Part shown: piece after piece, positions 8,093 through 15,980 of the stretch
Numbering within the stretch: the stretch's first letter is position 1
How the letters are laid out: every line of letters begins with the position of its first letter
Assembly: GCA_029067085.1 (NCBI GenBank)
Contig: JAIEFE010000013.1
Span: 332,790 to 396,789, forward strand
DNA: 64,000 nucleotides
Direction: 5' to 3'
DNA from: Lachnospiraceae bacterium
GTDB lineage: Bacteria > Bacillota > Clostridia > Lachnospirales > Lachnospiraceae
Translations under genes and position numbers: made by a program
The notes under the pieces: model-generated
Database searches by the model: none
What the model saw: only the letters and a program-made list of their open reading frames with translations
What the model was told of the DNA's origin: nothing

Positions 8093-8598
8093 ACATACTC
8101 CTCCAACTTTATCACTTTGGCAAACATTCCCTCCAGAGAAGCCATAAATACGGCATGCACCGTTTCCGCATCTATCCTTTTCTCGCGAAATTGCAAGTCT
8201 TTCGCTGCACACGCATCTTCTATCACAACGACTTCATAACCATAGTCCTGACAAGCCCTTACTGTGGTATCCACACACATATGAGACATCATTCCCGCAA
8301 CAACAATTTTTTCGATATCCATTTTCTGCAAACATTCATTTAATTCTGTTCCTAAAAAAGAACTGGGATATTCCTTTTCTATGATCGTTTCGTTTTTTGC
8401 AGGGATCACCGATTTATGAATATTGGAAAACATCTTGAAATGATGCTTTACGTGGATTACCGGTTTACCTTCACGCCTGAACTTATCCAATAATATGGCT
8501 GCCTTTTTTGCCGCCTGATGCGGCCTATGCAATCGCAATGCTCCCGGTACAAAATAAACATTCTGAATATCAATCAGCAGCAAGGCTTCCCTTTTCAC
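8089..8598 (-). CDS. Cysteine hydrolase, isochorismatase family
   Basis: A 169-residue hydrolase with the expected catalytic triad: Asp10 (LLLIDIQN), Lys75 (IIEKEYPSSF) and Cys108 (SHMCVDTTVRAC). Family members hydrolyse isochorismate, nicotinamide or related amides; the substrate here cannot be told. I choose the GTG at 8598 because AGGAGG lies seven bases before it; the nearby ATG is out of frame and reads straight into TGA. Its stop overlaps the HxlR start, so the regulator probably controls this gene, and it is divergent from the acetyltransferase at 8722. Confidence 0.9.
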   Translation of the reverse strand: MKREALLLIDIQNVYFVPGALRLHRPHQAAKKAAILLDKFRREGKPVIHVKHHFKMFSNIHKSVIPAKNETIIEKEYPSSFLGTELNECLQKMDIEKIVVAGMMSHMCVDTTVRACQDYGYEVVVIEDACAAKDLQFREKRIDAETVHAVFMASLEGMFAKVIKLEEYV

Positions 8599-8612
8599 AT
8601 GATCACCTCCTA

Positions 8613-8641
8613 TTGCCAAAAGTCTACTATTTATTTATACT
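8613..8641 (+). promoter_or_regulatory. Promoter for the acetyltransferase gene
   Basis: TTGCCA (8613-8618), a 17-base spacer and TATACT (8636-8641) face the acetyltransferase gene, with a start expected near 8648. Confidence 0.55.
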
Positions 8642-8668
8642 ATAAGTCAGTCTCATGACTATGGCAAT

Positions 8669-8688
8669 TACCCACTTTTTTGTGGGTA
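8669..8688. promoter_or_regulatory. Inverted repeat, possible operator or small hairpin
   Basis: A perfect inverted repeat TACCCAC-T6-GTGGGTA lies between the divergent hydrolase/HxlR and acetyltransferase genes, just after the predicted rightward transcription start. It could be the binding site of the adjacent HxlR-type regulator or an RNA hairpin in the leader. Confidence 0.4.
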
Positions 8689-8721
8689 TTCGTTCATTTG
8701 TAATTATGGAGGACAAAGCAT

Positions 8722-9273
8722 ATGAATCATCGTGGAACACAAAGACTGGAAAGCGAAAGATTGATTTTAAGAAGATTTATCAGCGAAGACGCCGATGCAA
8801 TGTATAAAAATTGGGCATCAGATGATGAAGTCACGAAATATTTAACATGGCCTACACATTCCAATAGAGACGTCACGAAACATATAATAGAAATGTGGAT
8901 TAATTCTTATGCCGATGAAAAGAAGTATCTGTGGGCGATCATATTAAAAGAAAACGGTGATGAGCCGATCGGCAGTATCAGCGTAGTCCGTATGGATGAA
9001 GATATTTCTATGGTTCATATCGGATATTGTATCGGACGAAACTGGTGGCATCAGGGAATCACTTCTGAAGCACTGAATGCGGTTATAAAATTCTTCTTTG
9101 AAGAGGTTGACGTCAATCGGGTTGAAGCAAGGCATGATCCCCGAAATCCCAATTCCGGTAAAGTAATGCAAAAATGTGGAATGAAATATGAGGGAACCAT
9201 GCGATGCGCAGATCGAAATAATCAGGGAATAAGCGATATCTGTTATTATGCACTGTTAAAGTCAGAGTGGTAA
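8722..9273 (+). CDS. GNAT acetyltransferase, RimJ/RimL type
   Basis: A 183-residue N-acetyltransferase. The start ATG follows GGAGGACAAAGCAT. It opens with the family-typical LESERLILRRFISEDADAM, and the acetyl-CoA loop is IGRNWWHQGITSEALNAVI. NPNSGKVMQKCGMKYEGT is the usual late motif. Members acetylate ribosomal protein N-termini, antibiotics or metabolites; the substrate is not evident. It is transcribed away from the HxlR/hydrolase pair. Confidence 0.9.
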   Translation: MNHRGTQRLESERLILRRFISEDADAMYKNWASDDEVTKYLTWPTHSNRDVTKHIIEMWINSYADEKKYLWAIILKENGDEPIGSISVVRMDEDISMVHIGYCIGRNWWHQGITSEALNAVIKFFFEEVDVNRVEARHDPRNPNSGKVMQKCGMKYEGTMRCADRNNQGISDICYYALLKSEW

Positions 9274-9312
9274 ATAAACTCACTTAAAATATCTGTGCAG
9301 AAGCGAAAGCCC

Positions 9313-11196
9313 TCATGCCTTTTCATAGTATTGCGCCTGTGCATGCCAGAGTTTACTGTACTTGCCATCTCCGTCCGCAATCAGTGCGTCATGTGTTCCT
9401 TGCTGTATGAGCTGCCCATGGTCAAACACGGCGATAGAGTCGCAAAACCGACAGCTTGAAAGCCTGTGGCTAATAAACACAGAAGTCTTATTCTCCACCA
9501 AAGCATTGAAATTCTCATAGACAGCCGCCTCCGCAATCGGATCAAGAGCCGCGGTAGGCTCGTCCAGCACCACAAACGGAGCATCCTTATACAGCGCACG
9601 TGCCAGAGCGATTTTCTGCTTCTCCCCGCCGGAGAAGTCGATTCCCTCCGAGTCGTATTTCCGCCAGAGTGCCCGCTTCAGGGCATTACTTTCATTTGCA
9701 TCCGGGTCATTGTCAAGACTTTCCAGCTTATCACCCATACCCGCACGAATCAGGCAGTCCCGCACGCTTGCCTCGTCGTAAACGTCGCTTATAGCCACAT
9801 TCTCACCCAACGGAAAGCATAAAAGCATATAATCCTGAAATACCACCGAAAACAACGCCATATATTCTTCGTACCGATACCGGGTAATATCGATACCGTT
9901 TAATAAAATCTTCCCCTCCGTCGGATCATACAGGCGGCAGAGCAATTTGATAAATGTGGTTTTACCCGAACCGTTCTCTCCCACGATTGCCAGCTTGTCA
10001 CCAATCCTGAATTTCATGCTGACATGACGCAGTGCCCAGGCATCCCCGCTTGGATACCGAAAGCTGACATCCCTGAATTCAATCTCATAGTCGATATCAT
10101 CCCGTTTTTCCACAGCAAGCGTACCCTTGTACATATCATTGGGAAGATCCAGATATTCATAAAGTGCTGCCAGATAGGGATTGTTCTGTCTCAGCCTGCC
10201 GATATCTGCGGCAATACCCGAGACAGCCTCTACAAATCGTTTCGTCGTTCCCTGATACAGGATAAAACTGCCGATTCCAAACACGCCAAGGAACGCCTTG
10301 GCCGCTATAAAAAGAAATACGCATAAGTTTAGGGCGGTATTCAGCAAGATTGAGCGGAGATTATATTTAATGGTAGCTTTTTCCACCTCTGTAATCCATT
10401 CGGGACGGAGTTGGTACTTACGGAATTCCTCCATCACAATACGGTTCAGATCAAACATGATCATGTCTGCTCCCCACAGAGGGCCAAAGAGTCTATAGCG
10501 TGTATTTACCTTCGCCAGCTTGCTAAGCGCCTTCTGCTGCCCGGCAGCGCGTGCGGCGGAAATCCTTATGGAAGAGAATGCATTTGTCATAATCAACGCC
10601 AAGATCACCACTGACGATACCGGTGAGTTAATAAAGCCAAACACTCCCACGTGTTCGCCCTGTGCAGTCATTGTCAACATAGATACCGTCAATGAGGCAG
10701 AGAAAACAACACCTAGAATATTTCTGAACAAAGCAGAAATCTGCCACATAACCTGAGAAAGTCCTGCGCCGGTAGCATTCGTAGCATCCAGGATTTCCGA
10801 GCGTCGAAGCCTCACATCCGGATCCTCCAAATGCTCATACTGGAAATTATTCTGTACGTCAGTCAGAAAGGCTTCGTGCCTGCTCCACGCCACTTTTTCG
10901 CAAAGTTCCTTCCTGCTTTGCAATAGCTTTATCACGAGAGAAATTAAAAATCCGCCGATCACCGTAACCCCGGCCAGCTGCATAAGCCTCCTGAAATCGC
11001 AGTCTCCCGCAAGCTCATCCACCAGCTGTGCAGACATATAGAGGCCGAAGTATGGCGAGAAAGTCTCTGCCATGGTACAAAGTAGCTGATACAGCCAAAA
11101 ATGCGGCAGTATCCCATTCAGAATTCTTACGCCGCGCCAGATCAGCCGCCACTCTTCTAAAAGCGTGCGCTTCCCCTTATTTTCATCCCATACCAT
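9313..11196 (-). CDS. ABC exporter half-transporter (permease fused to ATPase)
   Basis: A 627-residue exporter subunit with an N-terminal transmembrane domain (residues about 1-330) and a C-terminal nucleotide-binding domain. The latter has Walker A VGENGSGKTTFIKLL, signature DFSGGEKQKIALARAL, Walker B FVVLDEPTAALDP and switch FISHRLSS. The ATG at 11196 is preferred over the frame back to 11235 because AGGAGG precedes it by nine bases. It overlaps the upstream exporter gene by 14 bases, so the two very likely form a heterodimer. A two-component system lies upstream in the same direction. Cargo is unknown; peptides, lipids and drugs are all possible. Confidence 0.9.
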   Translation of the reverse strand: MVWDENKGKRTLLEEWRLIWRGVRILNGILPHFWLYQLLCTMAETFSPYFGLYMSAQLVDELAGDCDFRRLMQLAGVTVIGGFLISLVIKLLQSRKELCEKVAWSRHEAFLTDVQNNFQYEHLEDPDVRLRRSEILDATNATGAGLSQVMWQISALFRNILGVVFSASLTVSMLTMTAQGEHVGVFGFINSPVSSVVILALIMTNAFSSIRISAARAAGQQKALSKLAKVNTRYRLFGPLWGADMIMFDLNRIVMEEFRKYQLRPEWITEVEKATIKYNLRSILLNTALNLCVFLFIAAKAFLGVFGIGSFILYQGTTKRFVEAVSGIAADIGRLRQNNPYLAALYEYLDLPNDMYKGTLAVEKRDDIDYEIEFRDVSFRYPSGDAWALRHVSMKFRIGDKLAIVGENGSGKTTFIKLLCRLYDPTEGKILLNGIDITRYRYEEYMALFSVVFQDYMLLCFPLGENVAISDVYDEASVRDCLIRAGMGDKLESLDNDPDANESNALKRALWRKYDSEGIDFSGGEKQKIALARALYKDAPFVVLDEPTAALDPIAEAAVYENFNALVENKTSVFISHRLSSCRFCDSIAVFDHGQLIQQGTHDALIADGDGKYSKLWHAQAQYYEKA

Positions 11197-13024
11197 CCTT
11201 TTTTGCCTCCTTATAATACTTACTCTGTACCTCAAACAGCTCTCTGTACTTTCCGCCAGCCGCCATCAGTTCCTCATGGGTTCCCACCTCAGCAAACCGG
11301 GCACCATCAAGCAGGAAAATACGGTCGCAGAAATTCGTTGACGCCAGACGATGAGAGATGAAAATGGAAGTTGCCTGTGCGGCAATCTGATGATAGTTTC
11401 GATACATCCTGTCCTCAGCAATGGGGTCAAGCGCCGCCGTGGGCTCATCCAGAATGATACAGGGCGGATTCTTATAAAGAAGCCTTGCAAGCAGAAGTTT
11501 CTGTTTCTCCCCGCCGGACAACTCTACGCCGTCTTCATATAGTTCCCGTCCCAGTAGTGTATCTGCTCCCATATGCAAAGCTGCTATCTTCTCTGTCAAT
11601 CCCGCCAGCTCGATACATGCAGCAATCCTGTCCCTGTCAATCTCCTCCTCCGACGCTGCAGAGGCGATATTCTGTGCAAGAGACATTGGCAAAAGATTAT
11701 AATTCTGCGGCACGACACCAAACAGTCCATACATTTCGTCACGGTTATATTCGTACAAAGTGTGCCCATCCAACAGGATTTCCCCCTCATCCGGCAAAAG
11801 CATTCCACACATCAGCATGGTCAGCGTAGTCTTCCCGGCGCCGTTGACTCCCACCAACGCAATTTTCTCTCCCGCCTTAATCCGGAAGGAAATATTGTCA
11901 AGCACCTTTTTCTCGCCCTTTGGATATTGATAAGATACGTTTTTGAATTCTATGGAAAATGGGCCCCTGGGCACCGGAATGCCCGGTCCCTGGTTTAGCC
12001 TGCCCTCCACCTCCATCGCCTCTCTGAAGTCGGAGACCTGCATCGCTCCCTCCAAGATCCAGTTTATCTTTCCCAGAATACCGTTCATCACCCCTGACAG
12101 AGACGTAATTGCCGAGAAATACAATACAAAGGAGGATGCATCCACATTTCCCCGCACGGCTTCACTGATCAAGAACACATATGCCGCTCCGTCACGAATC
12201 ACGACAATAAGGAAATTAACAAAGGCCGTAAGGATACTGCGGTGTCCCATCTTCCTAAGCTCAACTGTCTTTAAGTCATGCAGCCAGGCAATCCGGTCAT
12301 GCAGAAATTGCTTCATACCATACAGACGTATATCCTTGGCATAACGAAAATCCTGAGATATTGTCCAGGTAACACACTCTATTTTTCTATCAAGATCGTT
12401 GCGAACGTCCCGCTCCTCCCAGTTCTTTTTTCTCTCCCACTTTCCCATGGCGGCATTTATTGCACATCCGACGGCAAGCAGCAGAATGATGACCGGATGC
12501 AGCATGGAAACAACCGCTCCAAACAGCAGGAAGCTTAAAATCTGTGTGAGGATGTTGGAAAAGTCCATCGGAAAATGCGCGCCTGCCCTGTGATTGTCCA
12601 TCGTCGCATTGCGCGCACGCTCATCTAATTTCTGTACCTCAGGATCATATGCGAGGTACCAGTCCCTGTCCCGCTCGTATTTCTCCCAGATATAACGCAT
12701 CTGCGACATGACACAATGCTCTGCGTTATTTATCTTTGCGGAAAGAATATTATTCGCGAGGTCACACAACAGCTCTGCAAACAGCAATCCTACGATCACC
12801 AATGCAATCGGCGTGAATCTGTCCGACGCCTCCAGCACCGACAGCACTGCGGAGGGCGTATAGAGCGCAAGTGCCGACAATGCCAGGGATAACGGCACGG
12901 TAAAAATCCCCGTGAACACCAGTCCACGCTCATTGTGCCACAGCAAACGGTAAATATATCCCACGCACGAAAACAGTCCGTACTTCGGCTTGCGCTTAGC
13001 TTCCTTTTGTTTCTTTTGTCCCAT
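11183..13024 (-). CDS. ABC exporter half-transporter (permease fused to ATPase)
   Basis: A 613-residue partner of the exporter gene that overlaps its 3' end. The transmembrane domain covers residues about 25-330. The ATPase domain has Walker A VGVNGAGKTTLTML, signature ELSGGEKQKLLLARLL, Walker B CIILDEPTAALDP and switch FISHRLAS. Both partners keep the catalytic Glu after Walker B, so neither site is obviously dead. Upstream are a terminator-like hairpin and then the GHKL kinase gene, so expression may be set by LytTR control plus readthrough. Confidence 0.9.
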   Translation of the reverse strand: MGQKKQKEAKRKPKYGLFSCVGYIYRLLWHNERGLVFTGIFTVPLSLALSALALYTPSAVLSVLEASDRFTPIALVIVGLLFAELLCDLANNILSAKINNAEHCVMSQMRYIWEKYERDRDWYLAYDPEVQKLDERARNATMDNHRAGAHFPMDFSNILTQILSFLLFGAVVSMLHPVIILLLAVGCAINAAMGKWERKKNWEERDVRNDLDRKIECVTWTISQDFRYAKDIRLYGMKQFLHDRIAWLHDLKTVELRKMGHRSILTAFVNFLIVVIRDGAAYVFLISEAVRGNVDASSFVLYFSAITSLSGVMNGILGKINWILEGAMQVSDFREAMEVEGRLNQGPGIPVPRGPFSIEFKNVSYQYPKGEKKVLDNISFRIKAGEKIALVGVNGAGKTTLTMLMCGMLLPDEGEILLDGHTLYEYNRDEMYGLFGVVPQNYNLLPMSLAQNIASAASEEEIDRDRIAACIELAGLTEKIAALHMGADTLLGRELYEDGVELSGGEKQKLLLARLLYKNPPCIILDEPTAALDPIAEDRMYRNYHQIAAQATSIFISHRLASTNFCDRIFLLDGARFAEVGTHEELMAAGGKYRELFEVQSKYYKEAKKDGMG

Positions 13025-13083
13025 AATCGATCCGGATGTCTCCTTTCATAATCCTCTAAAGGAATCATAACCCAAACAGACAA

Positions 13084-13132
13084 TAAAAAAAGCATTCCGC
13101 AGACCAAAAGTTATTTTCGGTGAACGAAATGC
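13084..13132 (-). terminator. Terminator between the kinase gene and the ABC exporter genes
   Basis: On the minus strand GCATTTCG pairs with CGGAATGC across an internal region that contains ACCGAAAATAACTTTTGGT, itself able to pair. T7 follows. It lies 52 bases after the kinase stop and about 60 bases before the exporter start, so it may attenuate readthrough. Confidence 0.7.
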
Positions 13133-13184
13133 ATATATGTCAAGCCATGCAGAATTGATTGTGTACGACCAAATTGTTCCGAAA

Positions 13185-13841
13185 TTAATATAGCGGTATC
13201 AACAGTTCCGCCGTAAAACCGCCGTCTTCACTGTCCGCCGAGAAAAGACCCCCGTATTTCTTCACAAGGCTTTCTACCCGAACTAGGCCTAGACCGTGCT
13301 GTATGCCTTTGGCAGACGGGAACAGGCTTTTTCGCTTATCGCGTTTCTTCCCGGCAGCATTGGTGAATGCCAGATATAGCTGTGTATTCTTCTGCCCGAT
13401 ATAAATGCGGAGGAACCGATCTTCCTGCGGGAGACTTTTGTTCTCCTCAATGGCATTGTCCAACAGATTTCCGATGATGGCGCATAGATCCACATCCGTA
13501 ACCGGCGTGCCCTCTGGGATTTTTGCCTTGGCATTGACCGCAATGTCATTCTGCGCCGCAATATTCAGCTTTCCGTTCAGAATCGCATCGATCATTACCC
13601 TGCCGGTCTTTATCGTGGTATCCACCTGCGTCAGATCATCATTCAACTCACGCAGATATTCGTTTACTTCCTCATACTTGCCAAGCGCCATACTGGCCTG
13701 CAACGCTTGTATGTGGTTGTGATAATCGTGCCTCCATCCCCGCATCTTCGTGTACATCGACTCCACTTCATCGCAATATTTCTGAAGCAGATCACTCTGA
13801 TACGCTTCAATCCGTTTGTCAATCCATTTTTGTAATAACAT
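13185..13841 (-). CDS. GHKL-type sensor histidine kinase without membrane domain
   Basis: A 218-residue kinase of the AgrC/LytS-like class with GHKL ATPase. It shows the H-box RHDYHNHIQAL with the phospho-acceptor His near residue 38, the N-box IIGNLLDNAIEEN and the G-box GIQHGLGLVRVESLVKKYGG. AgrC-like kinases normally carry six or seven N-terminal membrane helices; here only about 30 soluble residues precede the H-box, so it must sense something inside the cell or work through a partner. The ATG at 13841 has GAGG upstream and lies 10 bases after the LytTR stop. No frameshift remnant of a membrane domain is visible upstream. Confidence 0.86.
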   Translation of the reverse strand: MLLQKWIDKRIEAYQSDLLQKYCDEVESMYTKMRGWRHDYHNHIQALQASMALGKYEEVNEYLRELNDDLTQVDTTIKTGRVMIDAILNGKLNIAAQNDIAVNAKAKIPEGTPVTDVDLCAIIGNLLDNAIEENKSLPQEDRFLRIYIGQKNTQLYLAFTNAAGKKRDKRKSLFPSAKGIQHGLGLVRVESLVKKYGGLFSADSEDGGFTAELLIPLY

Positions 13842-13851
13842 AAGTGCCTCA

Positions 13852-14553
13852 TTAAAATAATCGTATCATCTCTTTTCCGATCTTCTCCGCCATGCCCCGG
13901 CTGATGGGAACTTCCTCGCCGTTTTTTAAAAGCACACTATTATTTTTTATTCGCGTAATGTGGCAGAGATTGACGCAGAACGACCTCTGACATTTGAAAA
14001 AGAATTCATCCAGTTCTTCTACTGTCTCGGCAAAAGACTGTTTCATCCGGTAAGTTTTGTCAAACGTATGGATCAGTACATACTGTTTCTGCGCTTCGAC
14101 ATAGAGAATCTGCGAAAGCGGCACGAAATCTGTCCTTCGTTCATAAGTCACGCTCAACCGCTTCTCCGTTTTTGCAAGATTAGAAACAGCCTTATAAAGC
14201 ACTGCTTGCAGTTTTTCATAGGAAACCGGTTTCATGAGGTAGTGCAGGGCCGAGACTTCATACCCCTCCGCAATAAAATCGGGATAACCGGTGATAAAGA
14301 CGATCTGCACCGCTTCGTTTTCCCGGCGTACCTTTTTTGCAAGGTCAATCCCGTTCATCTTCCCCATTTCTATATCCAACAGGAGCACATCAAAGTCCTT
14401 TTCTATTTCATATTGAAAAAGAAAAGCCTCGGCAGACGGGAAAGCTGAAATATGTACCACATATCCGGCTGATTCCGCCCAGCGAGCAACAAGACCGGCA
14501 ACATATTCCGTATCGGCAGAATTGTCATCAATAATAGAAATTTTATAATTCAT
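13852..14553 (-). CDS. LytTR-family response regulator
   Basis: A 233-residue response regulator. The receiver domain comes first (ISIIDDNSADTEYV, phospho-acceptor Asp in FDVLLLDIEMGKMNGID, later LMKPVSYEKL). A LytTR DNA-binding domain follows (YERRTDFVPLSQILYVEA, FFKCQRSFCVNLCHITRIKNN-like stretch, VPISRGMAEKIG). The start at 14553 is chosen because AGGTG precedes it and the receiver fold begins there. It is followed by its kinase after 10 bases and then by the ABC exporter pair, the probable target. Confidence 0.9.
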   Translation of the reverse strand: MNYKISIIDDNSADTEYVAGLVARWAESAGYVVHISAFPSAEAFLFQYEIEKDFDVLLLDIEMGKMNGIDLAKKVRRENEAVQIVFITGYPDFIAEGYEVSALHYLMKPVSYEKLQAVLYKAVSNLAKTEKRLSVTYERRTDFVPLSQILYVEAQKQYVLIHTFDKTYRMKQSFAETVEELDEFFFKCQRSFCVNLCHITRIKNNSVLLKNGEEVPISRGMAEKIGKEMIRLF

Positions 14554-14615
14554 GGGGCACCTGTAGTTGCACATCTCTGTCAGCCTTTTCGCTTACCTGA
14601 ATTTCTAACTTACTA

Positions 14616-15851
14616 TTATCTGCTCTTCTCCTTCTCCCGATACATCATTGCATCCGCCTCTCCGACCAAGACATCAAATTCTTCCTTTCCCATCTGAGAG
14701 TATGCTGCACCCACACTGGCGGATATTTTCTGAAAATGTTCATCCTTCGTATATTCCGCATCGATCCGCGTCTTCAGCGTTTGCCTCATGTTCTCCACTT
14801 CCTCCGGTGTATACGTGCCAAACATAACCACCACAAACTCATCGCCGCCTGTGCGCGCGATCAGACCATTATCCGGTATATTTTCCTGAAGCGTCTTTGC
14901 CGTGAGAACCAATGCCCGGTCACCCTCCTGATGTCCATAGATATCATTGATACTCTTAAAATAATTAAGATCAATGCAGAACACTGTCATATTTTCTTCC
15001 TGTGATTTCCCGATATATTCATACAGATACCGTCTGTTATACAGGCCTGTAAGAAAATCCGTATTCGCATTTTTGATCATCATTTGCTGATATAAACGTT
15101 CCTGAGTCACATCAATAGCAACGCCTACGGTTCCCATAACGCTGCCATCCAGATCGAACAACGGTGTCTTGTAAGTTTTCAGTTCCCGCATACTGTCTCC
15201 GATCTTTACCGTCTCATCGAAAACACAGGTCTCCTTCTTCTCCATCACCTCGTATTCCGATTCCATGCAGATAAATTCACCTTTGGCATACTCATCCGGA
15301 TCGATATCCCAGATATAATAATGTCCGCGTCCCTCAATCTGTTCCATCGTCTTGTTGACCGCCTTACAGAATGCCTCATTCACTTTTATGTGCGCCCCCT
15401 CTTTATCCTTATACCAGATCAGAGTGGGAAGACCGTTGATCGTCGAATCCAGATAATTTTGTGTCTGCCAGAAATCCTTACCCATCTTGTAGGTCTTCTG
15501 CCAACGGATCAAACGAAACCGCAATTCTGCTTCCGATAAGGGCATCACCCAGATATCCGTGATATCCGTGTCTTCCTTTGCCGCCAAAAGTTCTGTCTGC
15601 TCTTTATCCGCAAGCAAGATCAATTCCGCCTCTTTCCGCTTATGAGAAAGCAGAAACGCAAGTATCTCTTCCACTTGCATCTGCCGTATGTCTGCCAGAA
15701 TCACATCTGCTCTTTCTGTCAGCGACGCATCTGCTCCGATGCTCTGCAGATATTCATGCGTAAAATGCGGAAGCGGTTGTATCTGCTTCAATGTGGTAAA
15801 CAGCTCGTCCTGTTCTGTGATCATATAAAAACAAATTTGACAATGATACAT
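14616..15851 (-). CDS. PAS-GGDEF diguanylate cyclase
   Basis: A 411-residue signalling protein. Residues 1-125 look like a diverged receiver-like domain (ADVILADIRQMQVEEIL, AELILLADKEQ). Residues about 135-260 form a PAS domain (LPTLIWYKDKEGAHIKVNEAF, GTVGVAIDVTQERL). The rest is a GGDEF domain with NTDFLTGLYNRRYLYEY, FKSINDIYGHQEGDRAL and the intact active-site motif ARTGGDEFVVV. It should therefore make cyclic di-GMP. No RxxD inhibitory site five residues before GGDEF is obvious. The ATG follows AGGGGAAAACT. It stands alone downstream of pckA, separated by a terminator. Confidence 0.9.
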   Translation of the reverse strand: MYHCQICFYMITEQDELFTTLKQIQPLPHFTHEYLQSIGADASLTERADVILADIRQMQVEEILAFLLSHKRKEAELILLADKEQTELLAAKEDTDITDIWVMPLSEAELRFRLIRWQKTYKMGKDFWQTQNYLDSTINGLPTLIWYKDKEGAHIKVNEAFCKAVNKTMEQIEGRGHYYIWDIDPDEYAKGEFICMESEYEVMEKKETCVFDETVKIGDSMRELKTYKTPLFDLDGSVMGTVGVAIDVTQERLYQQMMIKNANTDFLTGLYNRRYLYEYIGKSQEENMTVFCIDLNYFKSINDIYGHQEGDRALVLTAKTLQENIPDNGLIARTGGDEFVVVMFGTYTPEEVENMRQTLKTRIDAEYTKDEHFQKISASVGAAYSQMGKEEFDVLVGEADAMMYREKEKSR

Positions 15852-15916
15852 AGTTTTCCCCTATTCTTTCAAATATTTACCAATGCCCAACATATCTTAT
15901 AATCTACTATAAATGC

Positions 15917-15952
15917 GAAAAAGGGGGTATGTCAATAAACATACGCCCTTCT
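15917..15952 (-). terminator. Terminator of pckA
   Basis: On the minus strand AAGGGCGTATGT pairs with ACATACCCCCTT around TTATTG and ends in T5. It lies 30 bases after the pckA stop. Confidence 0.85.
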
Positions 15953-15980
15953 TCGTATCTTAATTACATTTTTTCAATTT

